From Puniceicoccales bacterium (lineage in GTDB: Bacteria; Verrucomicrobiota; Verrucomicrobiia; Opitutales; LL51): 19,398 bases of DNA. How positions within the stretch are numbered: position 1 is the stretch's first letter; each line of letters starts with the position of its first letter. Below are positions 1 through 7,311 of this stretch, piece by piece. The stretch covers positions 1 through 19,398 of the forward strand of contig JAIRXD010000052.1 of the NCBI GenBank assembly GCA_031268545.1. Direction: 5' to 3'. The notes under the pieces are model-generated. The model did not search any database. It saw only the letters and a list, made by a program, of their open reading frames with translations, and was not told where the DNA came from. The position numbers and the translations under genes are program-made.

Positions 1-2
1 AA

Positions 3-233
3 TATGATGCTAATAGAAAGCTGACAGGAACAACGAAATATAAATATGGCGCTAATAGAAAGCTGAGAGGAAAAACGAAATATGCCGCTAATGGCAATCC
101 GATAGAAAAAACGGAATATGAATATGACGCTAATAACAAGCTGATAGGAAAAACGAAACATGACGCTGGTGGCAAGCTAGTAGGAGCAAGGGGATATGAA
201 TACGGCAATGGCGAGATTATAAGAAAAAAAAGA
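3..233 (+). repeat. Codon-phased tandem repeat, alternating 42 and 36 bp units
   Basis: Degenerate direct repeats begin at 3, 45, 81, 123, 159 and 201, giving lengths 42, 36, 42, 36, 42 and about 33 bp. The pattern is a 78-bp (26-residue) higher-order unit made of a 14- and a 12-residue half. Recurring cores are GCTAATAGAAAGCTGA and GGAAAAACGAAA. The array decays toward the right. It lies inside the partial coding frame and probably continues left of the window. Confidence 0.75.
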
Positions 234-293
234 TATACAAGTAATGATGGTGTCAATTTGATTTTGACTGGAAGGGCCCTAGTACTACAGTAA
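3..293 (+). CDS. 3' end of a YD-like tandem-repeat protein (partial)
   Basis: An open frame runs from the left edge (first full codon at 3) to a TAA at 291-293, with no start in the window, so this is the C-terminal 96 residues of a longer protein. The translation is built from units like YDANRKLTGTTKYK, YGANRKLRGKTK and YDANNKLIGKTK, followed by a short tail ending in TGRALVLQ. The units resemble YD/Rhs-type and DUF2963-like beta-strand repeats in their Tyr-Asp/Gly-Ala-Asn-x-Lys-Leu-x-Gly-Lys-Thr-Lys core. The family cannot be fixed from so short a piece. Unit lengths are multiples of three and the frame stays open throughout, which supports coding. No toxin or enzyme domain follows the repeats. 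It converges on the metallo-beta-lactamase-fold gene with only 16 bases between the stop codons. A surface or secreted role is a guess. Confidence 0.7.
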   Translation, partial: YDANRKLTGTTKYKYGANRKLRGKTKYAANGNPIEKTEYEYDANNKLIGKTKHDAGGKLVGARGYEYGNGEIIRKKRYTSNDGVNLILTGRALVLQ

Positions 294-309
294 ACCCAAA
301 ATTATATGA

Positions 310-1404
310 CTATTTCCACCAGGGGGAGAAGGTTTGGTTGGGGTTGCGAAGGTCGACTTTCTGGCCGATCTGCGGTGTGAGCAGCCGGAACTTCTTCCCC
401 TTGGAAAGTTCATAGATCCGCTCCAGCGGTTCGTTCCAGGGATGGGTTGACAGGGAATACTTGCCCAGATGTACCGGTAGCAGTGCTTCGGCCCGGAGAT
501 CCTCGGTGGCCCGGATCGTCTCCTCGGGATACATGTGAATATCTCGCCAGTTTTCATTGTATTGGCCATTCTCCATAATCACCAGGTTAATCTCATTGAA
601 AAGCTGGCCTATCCTCATGAAATGCGTGTCATAACCTCCGTCTCCTCCAAAAAATATCTTGAAATTGCTCGGCGTATTGATCAGAAACGATGCCCATAGG
701 GATTTATTCTTGGCAAATCCTCGGCCCGAAAAATGCCTAGCCGGTAGACAATGTATATGAAATTTTTCGCCAATTACAGTACTTTCATTCCAATCCATTT
801 CGGTGATGATCTCGGGGTCAAAATCCCAGCGATCAAAATGGGCTCCAACTCCCAGCGGACAAATGACCCTCCGAATCTTCTCTCTTAGGTTGCTAACCGT
901 CTCGTAGTCCAGGTGGTCCCAGTGATCATGGGTAATGAAAAGATAATCCAGTTCTGGAATATCATCGGTGCTGTATATGTTGCTCCCAGGGAAGGCCTTG
1001 GGGAATTGTAGAAATTGCAGTGGCGAAGGGACGTTGCTGAAAATCGGGTCCACCAGTATTTTTTTCCCATCGATCTGGATGAAATAGGACGAATGGCCAA
1101 ACCAAACTAGCACATCCTCGTTCCGGCCCAAATTCATAAGATCTGTCTTTATCGATGGTATATGTTCACAGGTCTTGTGTTTCATGAAAAAATCCACCAT
1201 CGTCCGAAATATATTTGGTAGTGAAGTCGGTAGCTGTGTATCATGAATATTGTGAAACATCCCGGATCGGTAATTCAATGAATGTCGGATTCTTTCCAGA
1301 TAGATTCCTCCGGGTAAATTTCCAAACCTGGGCAGGCGAACATAGAGCATTACTAGAATTGAGATCGCGATGGCGGTGGTAAGTAATACTTTCAAAGGTC
1401 TCAT
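310..1404 (-). CDS. Membrane-anchored metallo-beta-lactamase-fold hydrolase (NAPE-PLD/UlaG-like)
   Basis: A 364-residue protein with an N-terminal hydrophobic anchor (about residues 7-22), so the catalytic domain probably faces the periplasm or lies at the membrane. The metal-binding motif is HDHWDH (His159, His161, Asp163, His164). Further likely ligands are His224 in PARHFSGRG, Asp255 in GGDGGYD, and His312 in PVHLGKYSLSTHPWNEP. This last segment and the overall layout resemble the N-acyl-phosphatidylethanolamine phospholipase D branch, so a phospholipid or related lipid substrate is possible but not shown. It is the last gene of the minus-strand operon. Its ATG overlaps the TAA of murG by one base (TAATG), which implies translational coupling. 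RomA- or UlaG-like hydrolases are the main alternatives. Confidence 0.85.
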   Translation of the reverse strand: MRPLKVLLTTAIAISILVMLYVRLPRFGNLPGGIYLERIRHSLNYRSGMFHNIHDTQLPTSLPNIFRTMVDFFMKHKTCEHIPSIKTDLMNLGRNEDVLVWFGHSSYFIQIDGKKILVDPIFSNVPSPLQFLQFPKAFPGSNIYSTDDIPELDYLFITHDHWDHLDYETVSNLREKIRRVICPLGVGAHFDRWDFDPEIITEMDWNESTVIGEKFHIHCLPARHFSGRGFAKNKSLWASFLINTPSNFKIFFGGDGGYDTHFMRIGQLFNEINLVIMENGQYNENWRDIHMYPEETIRATEDLRAEALLPVHLGKYSLSTHPWNEPLERIYELSKGKKFRLLTPQIGQKVDLRNPNQTFSPWWK

Positions 1405-2489
1405 TATGATTTTAAGGGCTTAGTTAATATTTCGATTCTATCAGCTATTTTGGCAGCCACATTGACTTCCTCCATAGCTTCACAGGAATAGGCCATCTGG
1501 CCCAGCTTTTCATCGTCGGAGAGTATTGAATCGACCATATCAAATAACATGTTAATCTGGTTTTGGTTTATTTTTACAGCACAGCCATTTTTCTCAACTT
1601 GGTTGGCATTTTCTTCCTGATGATTTTCTGCTGCAAGTGGATATGGAACTAAAATCATCGGAGTATGGCAAGCAATACATTCGGCAATGGTGCTAGCGCC
1701 TGCCCGGGCTATCACCATATCTGCGGCGTGCAATAGGATATTCATATCGTCGCTGAATGGCTCAAAGGTGGTGCTAAAGCCACCATCGGTTATTTTTTCA
1801 TTTTTTGTATTCAATCCACCTAGACAGTGGCAATTTATTCGATGTCTGGCAAATCTTTTTACATTCTCTAGGACCCAGTCGGTGAGGGCCTTGGCTCCCT
1901 GGCTGCCTCCCAAAACCAGCAGTAATTTTTCTCGGCCGTTTATTCCTAATATTTTTTTGGCAATAGCCTTATCCATATTACACAGTTCCTTTCTTAGTGG
2001 CACGCCAAGGTTAATCAGTTTTGTATTTTTTACACCCAACTTGTTCTTTATCCCACTGCTTGGAAGGATAATAAGGTCTGCTAACCTGGAAAGAGCCCTG
2101 GTGGATTTGCCAGCAATGATGTTCGATTCATGTAATATTATCGGAATTTTTTTTAATTTTGATGCCAGGGCAAGCCCCAGAGATGTAAACCCACCGAAGC
2201 ATACCGTGCAGTTTACCCGGTTCTCTTTTAATATTTTAAATGACCGAAAGACTTCTGCACTTTGGGAAAACACGAATTTTAAAAACTTCAACGGTGATTT
2301 GGAAAATGGAAGCGAGTTGATTGTGATAAACTGAAATTGTGGATATTTTTCGATAAATCTGCGATCTATTTTCTTCTGGCTGATGCATATAAAACACCTA
2401 TGGTTTCTCGATTGGAGCTCTTCGGCCACTGCCAAGCCCGGGGCAATATGACCACCAGATCCACCACAAACTAGCAATATGTTATTCAT
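1404..2489 (-). CDS. murG: UDP-GlcNAc:undecaprenyl-PP-MurNAc-pentapeptide transferase MurG
   Basis: MurG is a GT28 glycosyltransferase on the cytoplasmic face of the membrane that adds GlcNAc to lipid I to make lipid II, the peptidoglycan precursor. Visible signatures are the N-terminal glycine loop GGSGGH (residues 9-14, usually GGTGGH), HESNIIAGKSTR, the second glycine loop LGGSQGA, the acceptor/donor motif ARAGASTIAE, and PYPLAAENHQEENA near the C-terminus. With the chosen ATG at 2489 it has 361 residues, normal for the family, and begins MNNILLVCGG. An in-frame ATG at 2507 would add six residues and overlap the upstream stop by 11 bases. It lies between a DUF4340 gene and a hydrolase gene rather than in a division and cell-wall cluster beside murC or ftsW, which is unusual. 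Confidence 0.95.
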   Translation of the reverse strand: MNNILLVCGGSGGHIAPGLAVAEELQSRNHRCFICISQKKIDRRFIEKYPQFQFITINSLPFSKSPLKFLKFVFSQSAEVFRSFKILKENRVNCTVCFGGFTSLGLALASKLKKIPIILHESNIIAGKSTRALSRLADLIILPSSGIKNKLGVKNTKLINLGVPLRKELCNMDKAIAKKILGINGREKLLLVLGGSQGAKALTDWVLENVKRFARHRINCHCLGGLNTKNEKITDGGFSTTFEPFSDDMNILLHAADMVIARAGASTIAECIACHTPMILVPYPLAAENHQEENANQVEKNGCAVKINQNQINMLFDMVDSILSDDEKLGQMAYSCEAMEEVNVAAKIADRIEILTKPLKS

Positions 2490-2496
2490 CGATCTA

Positions 2497-3801
2497 TCAT
2501 CCGTCATTGGTTAGCAATTCTGATTGATGCGATTCGGACCATGCTATCAGCATAGCTGATAATTCTTCATTAATCAAGTGCGAAAAATTACTATCGTTTT
2601 TTTTGATAAGCCAATTCCCATCCAATTTTGATATTTCATAGGTTATTTTCTCGTTGGCTTCCAGTGTTAATTTTATCACAGATTGCTCATCCCGTGGTTG
2701 GGTTTCCTGTCCGAATCGCAATGCATTGGATCTCAAGTTATATATGAGACTCAGCAAGGTGTCGATTTTATCATTATCCACCGGAGTGGTCACCCATTCT
2801 TCGGTTTTTTTGTCCTTGTTCACCAGTTTCCAAATTTCTCCGGAATCGGATTTTTGTAGGAACCATTTGGCCGAACCATGGGACACGCCAATGGATGTAA
2901 TATGGGTCATATCGACAATTTTTCTATCATATAAGCTTGTTAATGGGTCTAGTATTTGCTCCATGTTTTTGATCTTTACGGTCATCACAGTTCCCTTGTT
3001 GTGAATTCTGGCAAAGAAAAGATTTTCGCTGGGCTGGAACCACTTGCCAATATCAAGGGTTATCTGGGAGTCCCGACATTGAATCAACAGGCGGCACTCC
3101 GGAATGGCTAGTCCAATTTCATGCATATTGCAGGTTTGTTCGCTGAAGAACTGTTCGGCCTCCATCCTAAATATATCCATGAGGACCATCTCCACAAGCT
3201 TAGTGTCCGCATTGATTGATATCGGAGCTTCAAACTTCCATAGATCGTTATATTTGGTCAGTACATATTTTTTATCCGAGGCCGAGATGGCGAAGATCAC
3301 CGAGTCAATGTTGGCCTGATTATCACTAAATAGTTCCCGCTGACACCAATAAGATACAGGCTTGGCAAGTATTTTGTTAATTTTCATTATCTCGTCGGAG
3401 ATATATACTTCGCCGAGGAATGTTAGGGTGTTATTTGCTAATGCTATTACATAGTCGCAGCATTTCGTTTTTATCACCAGTTCCCGGGTCAGGCGCTGCT
3501 TCAGGTTGGTCTTTTTCATTCGGAGCTGCCCTAGACAATCGAACAGATTCTCGATGGAAAATCTATTTGCTTCCCAAACAAACGGTTGCGATACCATCCA
3601 GTTATTTTTATCCTTAAGCATTACCATCTGGGTTCCTCGAACCATATCGGTGTATTCTATCCTACTAGCCGTTGCCAGGTCATTGTCATTTAGGAAGATA
3701 TTCTGGGGAATGTGTTCATTTCTGGTCAGGACAAAACCCAATAGTGCTAGTGTGCCAAGGAAAGCTATGGATAAAAATAACGTGTTTGTAAGCCTTTTCA
3801 T
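2497..3801 (-). CDS. DUF4340 membrane-anchored protein, partner of GldG-like protein
   Basis: A 434-residue protein with an N-terminal membrane anchor (about residues 7-25) followed by a long extracytoplasmic part. It shows the DUF4340 pattern of strand-rich segments such as MVMLKDKNNWMVSQP, followed by a paired-helix segment EANRFSIENLFDCLGQL. A related module recurs further on (WKFEAPISINADTKLVEMVL; WVTTPVDNDKIDTLLSLIYNL), so the protein appears to be an internal repeat of at least three such units. DUF4340 genes typically follow gldG-like genes of an ABC-2 transporter of unknown substrate. Here the start is one base after the GldG-like stop (TAA-A-ATG). The biochemical function is unknown. 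The family call rests on pattern and context. Confidence 0.8.
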   Translation of the reverse strand: MKRLTNTLFLSIAFLGTLALLGFVLTRNEHIPQNIFLNDNDLATASRIEYTDMVRGTQMVMLKDKNNWMVSQPFVWEANRFSIENLFDCLGQLRMKKTNLKQRLTRELVIKTKCCDYVIALANNTLTFLGEVYISDEIMKINKILAKPVSYWCQRELFSDNQANIDSVIFAISASDKKYVLTKYNDLWKFEAPISINADTKLVEMVLMDIFRMEAEQFFSEQTCNMHEIGLAIPECRLLIQCRDSQITLDIGKWFQPSENLFFARIHNKGTVMTVKIKNMEQILDPLTSLYDRKIVDMTHITSIGVSHGSAKWFLQKSDSGEIWKLVNKDKKTEEWVTTPVDNDKIDTLLSLIYNLRSNALRFGQETQPRDEQSVIKLTLEANEKITYEISKLDGNWLIKKNDSNFSHLINEELSAMLIAWSESHQSELLTNDG

Positions 3802-3802
3802 T

Positions 3803-5254
3803 TTATTTTCGCCTCACAAAACTCACATAGAGGCCGATTAGCAGAATGAATAGTGGTAGAATAGCAATCCATCGGGCAATGGAAAAAATGTCACTCTTGG
3901 ATAGATTGGCCATGTACTGCTTTAAAATCCTTGGCTGTATTCTAAGTGATTGATTATCATCTGTTAGCCAGTTAATCATGCTATTAAATAAAATTCTATT
4001 TCCCAGCAGATGTATTCTTGAATTTGAGATAAAACTGCAATTGCCAACCACCAAAAGTTTGCCCCGGCTGATATCAATGCCTGTTGATTTATCCAGCATT
4101 CTCTCGGAAAGGGTTGCGATTGGAATAGGCCCAGGCAGATCGGTATTTGGATCGAAATTCCTGTCAGCCTTGTCCTTATTAAAATTTAGCTTGGCAAAGG
4201 TATTCAGAGAACTTTCTATGAGCGGTGTGATGACCAGTTGACTAGTGTTTGCACCCAGGTCAGGCCTGGCCGGCTGAGTTGCACCAAATATCGAGGTTAA
4301 TTGCATACCCGTCATGGCCTTGGTAATCGGGTGATCCGCAAAGATTCTCAGGATATTGTCTCCATTGTTGGCCGAATCCGTCGAATCTTTCGAAACCAAT
4401 ATCATGTCATCGGCGATGATTCCCCAGCGAAAAAATAGATCATCCAATCCATTGCTTTTCAGTGGACTTAACAATATCAAAAGTCGGCCATTTTTGTGGG
4501 AGAGAAAATATTCCAGAGTATCAACTTCGGTGTCGATAAATTCCGTTCGAGGTCCGGCAATGACTATGAGATCCAGGTCATCGCTATTGCTGTTTATATC
4601 AGCAATATGTTTTGTAAGTACGTTGTAGCCATGCTTTTTGAGCGAACTTACTGCTGATGATATGCCATTGGATGCGCTGGGGTTATCGATGGACATTTCT
4701 CCATGGCCCACGGTAAACACTATGGATTTTTTGTTTCCACTGGTCAGAGTCGCCAGTGTATTCGATATAACTTCCTCTCCACAGAATACCGTATCGTTTT
4801 CGTTAGAAAGATCATAAAGTTCGAAGGCCGTAATGGTTTTGAAGCGATCACCACAGGAAACTACCACCGAATTGCCATCGATTTCCCCAAAGCGGTTCCT
4901 GAGCGAATCGATTTGCCGTGGCTGTTTATTTATATCAATGAATGTGGTTTTTATAAAATTCTGGCAATGGGCACGATACTCCTGGAGAAGCTTTCTCACC
5001 GGCTGGACAAATATCTGGGCATCTGAGTCGGTTTGCTGTTCATAGGCCACAAAAATTTCCACCTCACCGATTATGCTGTTCAGTATGTGAATTGATTCGG
5101 AGGAAAGGGCAGTGCTGGGTTTGTTTGCCATATTGATTCTCCTAAGATAGGTCCAGGCCAATAGGTTCACCGTGATGAATAGGAAGGTGGCTATGGAAAC
5201 AGCCAATATATTGTTTAGTCTTCTGATTAATTTTGCTGCTCTGAAATTTTCCAT
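3803..5254 (-). CDS. GldG-like ABC-transporter-associated membrane protein
   Basis: A 483-residue protein with one N-terminal (about 14-34) and one C-terminal (about 459-478) transmembrane helix around a large soluble domain. Family hallmarks are the early segment on thiol/peptide-like folding (SESIHILNSIIGEVEIFVAYEQ), VFTVGHGEMSIDNPSA (the GHGE motif typical of GldG/ABC_transp_aux), DLIVIAGPRTEF and GRLLILLSP. In Bacteroidota GldG works with GldF and GldA in gliding or secretion; in other phyla homologues accompany an ABC-2 permease and ATPase of unknown substrate. No GldF-like permease or matching ATPase adjoins this gene, only the DUF4340 partner downstream and the RodZ-like gene 12 bases upstream. 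The partner genes may lie elsewhere. Confidence 0.85.
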   Translation of the reverse strand: MENFRAAKLIRRLNNILAVSIATFLFITVNLLAWTYLRRINMANKPSTALSSESIHILNSIIGEVEIFVAYEQQTDSDAQIFVQPVRKLLQEYRAHCQNFIKTTFIDINKQPRQIDSLRNRFGEIDGNSVVVSCGDRFKTITAFELYDLSNENDTVFCGEEVISNTLATLTSGNKKSIVFTVGHGEMSIDNPSASNGISSAVSSLKKHGYNVLTKHIADINSNSDDLDLIVIAGPRTEFIDTEVDTLEYFLSHKNGRLLILLSPLKSNGLDDLFFRWGIIADDMILVSKDSTDSANNGDNILRIFADHPITKAMTGMQLTSIFGATQPARPDLGANTSQLVITPLIESSLNTFAKLNFNKDKADRNFDPNTDLPGPIPIATLSERMLDKSTGIDISRGKLLVVGNCSFISNSRIHLLGNRILFNSMINWLTDDNQSLRIQPRILKQYMANLSKSDIFSIARWIAILPLFILLIGLYVSFVRRK

Positions 5255-5266
5255 TGCTGGCCCAGG

Positions 5267-5977
5267 CTATTTTATTTCTACTGCGCCGAGACCGCTCTCT
5301 AAATGCAGCCTTTCGCCGCTGGAAAGTTCTATCGATAGTGCTTTGCCGTTATCGTAATAATTTGTATCTTTAATTTTTATTAAAATTTTCACCTTATCAG
5401 TGGACATAAGCGAAATCTTTTTCTTGGTTTGATTTGATATCAATCCGGCACCTGGGTCGATGGCCGAAGTATTTTTAACACTGTTATTGGTCGATTCAAC
5501 CGTTGGCCTGGAGGAATTTCTGGACAAAAACAGCATGAATAGCAGCAGTGATAGGGATACTCCGGCGGCAATATAGACATATTTTTTTTTGAACTTTTCC
5601 GAGCTTTGTTTGTAATCGGAATCCGGTCCTTCGGCTAATTCTGGGTCGGATTTTACCTCCAGGTTGCTATGATCAATGGCCAGGCTTTTTTTTGCCACCT
5701 CCTGGACCATTTCTCGCCGTTTTGATGAAGTGATAAGCGGTACGAAGGCTTTGATCGGGCAAAGGGCCATAACTTCCTGGGTGTCGAGCTTTAGAAATTC
5801 TGCATAGGTTTTTAGAAATTCGCGTTTATATATATCCGGAAGATTGAAACTAAATGAATTTTTTTCAAAATTTTCCAAAAAGTCCTGGCGAATTTTCGTC
5901 GCATTCGCAGCCGCCTCCAAAGAAATTTCCAGATTTTCTCTTGCTTTAGAGAGTAGCTCGCCTAATCCATTGCTCAT
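5267..5977 (-). CDS. RodZ-like helix-turn-helix membrane protein
   Basis: A 236-residue protein from the ATG at 5977. The N-terminal helix-turn-helix (about residues 4-72; LGELLSKARENLEISLEAA and IRQDFLENFEKN) is of the HTH_25 type seen in RodZ. A charged linker leads to one transmembrane helix (about 134-152) and a short C-terminal strand-rich domain with VKILIKIKDTNYYDNG, resembling a trimmed DUF4115. RodZ anchors MreB and directs rod shape, which would suit its place in an operon with murG, but no mreB is present here, so the shape role is inferred. A TTG at 5996-5998 would extend the N-terminus by seven residues; the HTH alignment favours the ATG. Neither start has a clear ribosome binding site. 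Confidence 0.75.
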   Translation of the reverse strand: MSNGLGELLSKARENLEISLEAAANATKIRQDFLENFEKNSFSFNLPDIYKREFLKTYAEFLKLDTQEVMALCPIKAFVPLITSSKRREMVQEVAKKSLAIDHSNLEVKSDPELAEGPDSDYKQSSEKFKKKYVYIAAGVSLSLLLFMLFLSRNSSRPTVESTNNSVKNTSAIDPGAGLISNQTKKKISLMSTDKVKILIKIKDTNYYDNGKALSIELSSGERLHLESGLGAVEIK

Positions 5978-6034
5978 ATGAGGACTAAAATTTGCCAAAA
6001 TTAGCCAAAAGGCAAATGATTTTTGGCAGAAGAT

Positions 6035-6880
6035 TTAACCGATGTGTATCGATGGAACGCAGGAGATGAGTTTCTTGGTATATGGATGCTGCGGATCACC
6101 ACATATTGCTTCCGACGAACCATACTCCAATATTCTGCCATCTTTCATCACCATCATATTTTCGCAGAGATACTCGGTGACGGCGATATCATGGGATATA
6201 AATAGAATGGCAATGCCCTGGTCTCTGTTTAATGACTTGAGCAGGTTGAGAATTTGGGCTTGGACGGATACATCGAGGGCACTTACTATTTCGTCACAGA
6301 TAAGTAATTTTGGTTCCATTGCCAATGTCCTGGCTATGGATACCCGTTGCCGCTGACCTCCACTAAGTTGATCTGGATATCTGGATAGCAGCGATGAGGA
6401 CAACATGACCACATCGAACAATGACTTGATTTTGGAAGTCTTCCATGTTTTTGGCACATTTTTGAAACGGATATTCAATGGCTCTAGCATGATTTCCTCC
6501 AGGGTCATTCGTGGATTTAATGTATTACAAAAATCCTGAAATATGATTTGAACAAGCTTCCGGTAGGGTCTGAAATCTCTCCAGGCCATATGGGTAACAT
6601 CGTCTTCGTTTACGAATATCGAGCCCGAGGTCGCCGGAATCAGTTTAGCCAGTGCATGGATGAGAGTGGATTTACCGCTACCACTTTCGCCAACAATTCC
6701 CAATCGCTCGCCATATTTCAGGCTGAATGAAACTCCATCCAATGCATTCACTAGATGTCTATTAAGATGTCGATTAAATAAATATTTACTAAATAGAGAA
6801 AAAACCCTTGCGTTGCGAAATGTCACCCTAAGTGAATCAGTTCTAATCAATGTTTTTTTGTTTTCCAATCTAGCATTCAT
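6035..6880 (-). CDS. OppF/DppF-like ABC transporter ATP-binding protein
   Basis: A 281-residue ABC ATPase with a full set of motifs: Walker A GESGSGKST (64-72), Q-loop Gln115, signature LSGGQ (172-176), Walker B LLICDE (192-197) and switch His230. The sequence around RKLVQIIFQDFCNTLNPRMT and the tail GDPQHPYTKKLISCVPS are typical of the oligopeptide/dipeptide importer ATPases OppF/DppF. Those normally pair with OppD, two permeases and a binding protein, none of which is in the window. It heads the minus-strand run, 57 bases before the RodZ-like ATG. It could be an orphan subunit of a transporter encoded elsewhere. A role with the GldG-like protein is possible but the subfamily does not suggest it. 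Confidence 0.88.
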   Translation of the reverse strand: MNARLENKKTLIRTDSLRVTFRNARVFSLFSKYLFNRHLNRHLVNALDGVSFSLKYGERLGIVGESGSGKSTLIHALAKLIPATSGSIFVNEDDVTHMAWRDFRPYRKLVQIIFQDFCNTLNPRMTLEEIMLEPLNIRFKNVPKTWKTSKIKSLFDVVMLSSSLLSRYPDQLSGGQRQRVSIARTLAMEPKLLICDEIVSALDVSVQAQILNLLKSLNRDQGIAILFISHDIAVTEYLCENMMVMKDGRILEYGSSEAICGDPQHPYTKKLISCVPSIHIG

Positions 6881-6888
6881 AGAGGTAG

Positions 6889-6917
6889 ATAATTTTTTTT
6901 AATTTGTCTTTATCCAA
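6889..6917 (-). promoter_or_regulatory. Candidate promoter for the minus-strand operon
   Basis: On the minus strand TTGGAT (6912-6917) is followed after 17 bases by AATTAT (6889-6894), then 8 bases to the ATG at 6880. The -35 match is poor (3 of 6) and the -10 moderate (4 of 6) in a very A+T-rich stretch, so this is tentative. The surrounding 120-base divergent gap (6881-7000) must hold promoters for both the ABC ATPase run and gatC; I could not define a convincing one for gatC. Confidence 0.3.
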
Positions 6918-7000
6918 CATTATCAATCATTTTGCTTTAAAAGGAAAATGCAAACAATAACTTGACCTTTCATGATGTCTTTACACCTTTTGGCATTGAA

Positions 7001-7300
7001 ATGAACTCCATGGAACAGCCGATACCCATCGATATAAATCTGGTTTCTTCACTGGCGAGAATAGAATTGACCGAGGAAGAATCCCATAAATTTGCCAGTC
7101 AATTGGGGAATATTTTGGAATATCTTGGTCAAATAAAGAAGGTGGATGTAACTGATGTAGAACCCATGGCCCATGCATTTCCAATTTACAATGTTTGGCG
7201 CGATGATGTTCCCGGTGAAAATTTTCCGGTAAATAAGGTTTTGATGAATGCTCCGGAGAAATTCAATGATCAAATAATCGTCCCAAAAATAATTGAATAA
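7001..7300 (+). CDS. gatC: Asp-tRNA(Asn)/Glu-tRNA(Gln) amidotransferase subunit C
   Basis: GatC is the small, wrapping subunit of GatCAB, which converts misacylated Glu-tRNA(Gln) or Asp-tRNA(Asn) to the amide form. The 99-residue protein shows the family pattern IDINLVSSLARIELTEEE, the helix FASQLGNILEYLGQIKKVDV, and the DVEPMAHAFPIYNVWRDD linker that threads between GatA and GatB. The ATG at 7001 is preferred because it gives the normal length; ATG at 7010 is equally possible, and a TTG at 6962 would add 13 unrelated residues. No ribosome binding site is evident. gatA follows after 11 bases. gatB is not in the window and must be elsewhere. Confidence 0.92.
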   Translation: MNSMEQPIPIDINLVSSLARIELTEEESHKFASQLGNILEYLGQIKKVDVTDVEPMAHAFPIYNVWRDDVPGENFPVNKVLMNAPEKFNDQIIVPKIIE

Positions 7301-7311
7301 TATTTAATAAT

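Noticed and set aside
3..233. Possible CRISPR array at the left edge
   Set aside because: The units are contiguous, degenerate and codon-phased with no unique spacers or exact repeats; they encode a protein repeat.
1687..2334. Plus-strand open frame of 215 codons
   Set aside because: It is antisense to murG, whose motifs are clear; the translation is Phe/Ser-rich with no family features.
6962..6990. TTGACC as -35 of a gatC promoter
   Set aside because: The sequence 17 bases further on (ACCTTT) does not resemble a -10 box.
6962..7000. TTG start for gatC at 6962
   Set aside because: It adds thirteen residues outside the family length; ATG at 7001 or 7010 fits GatC better.
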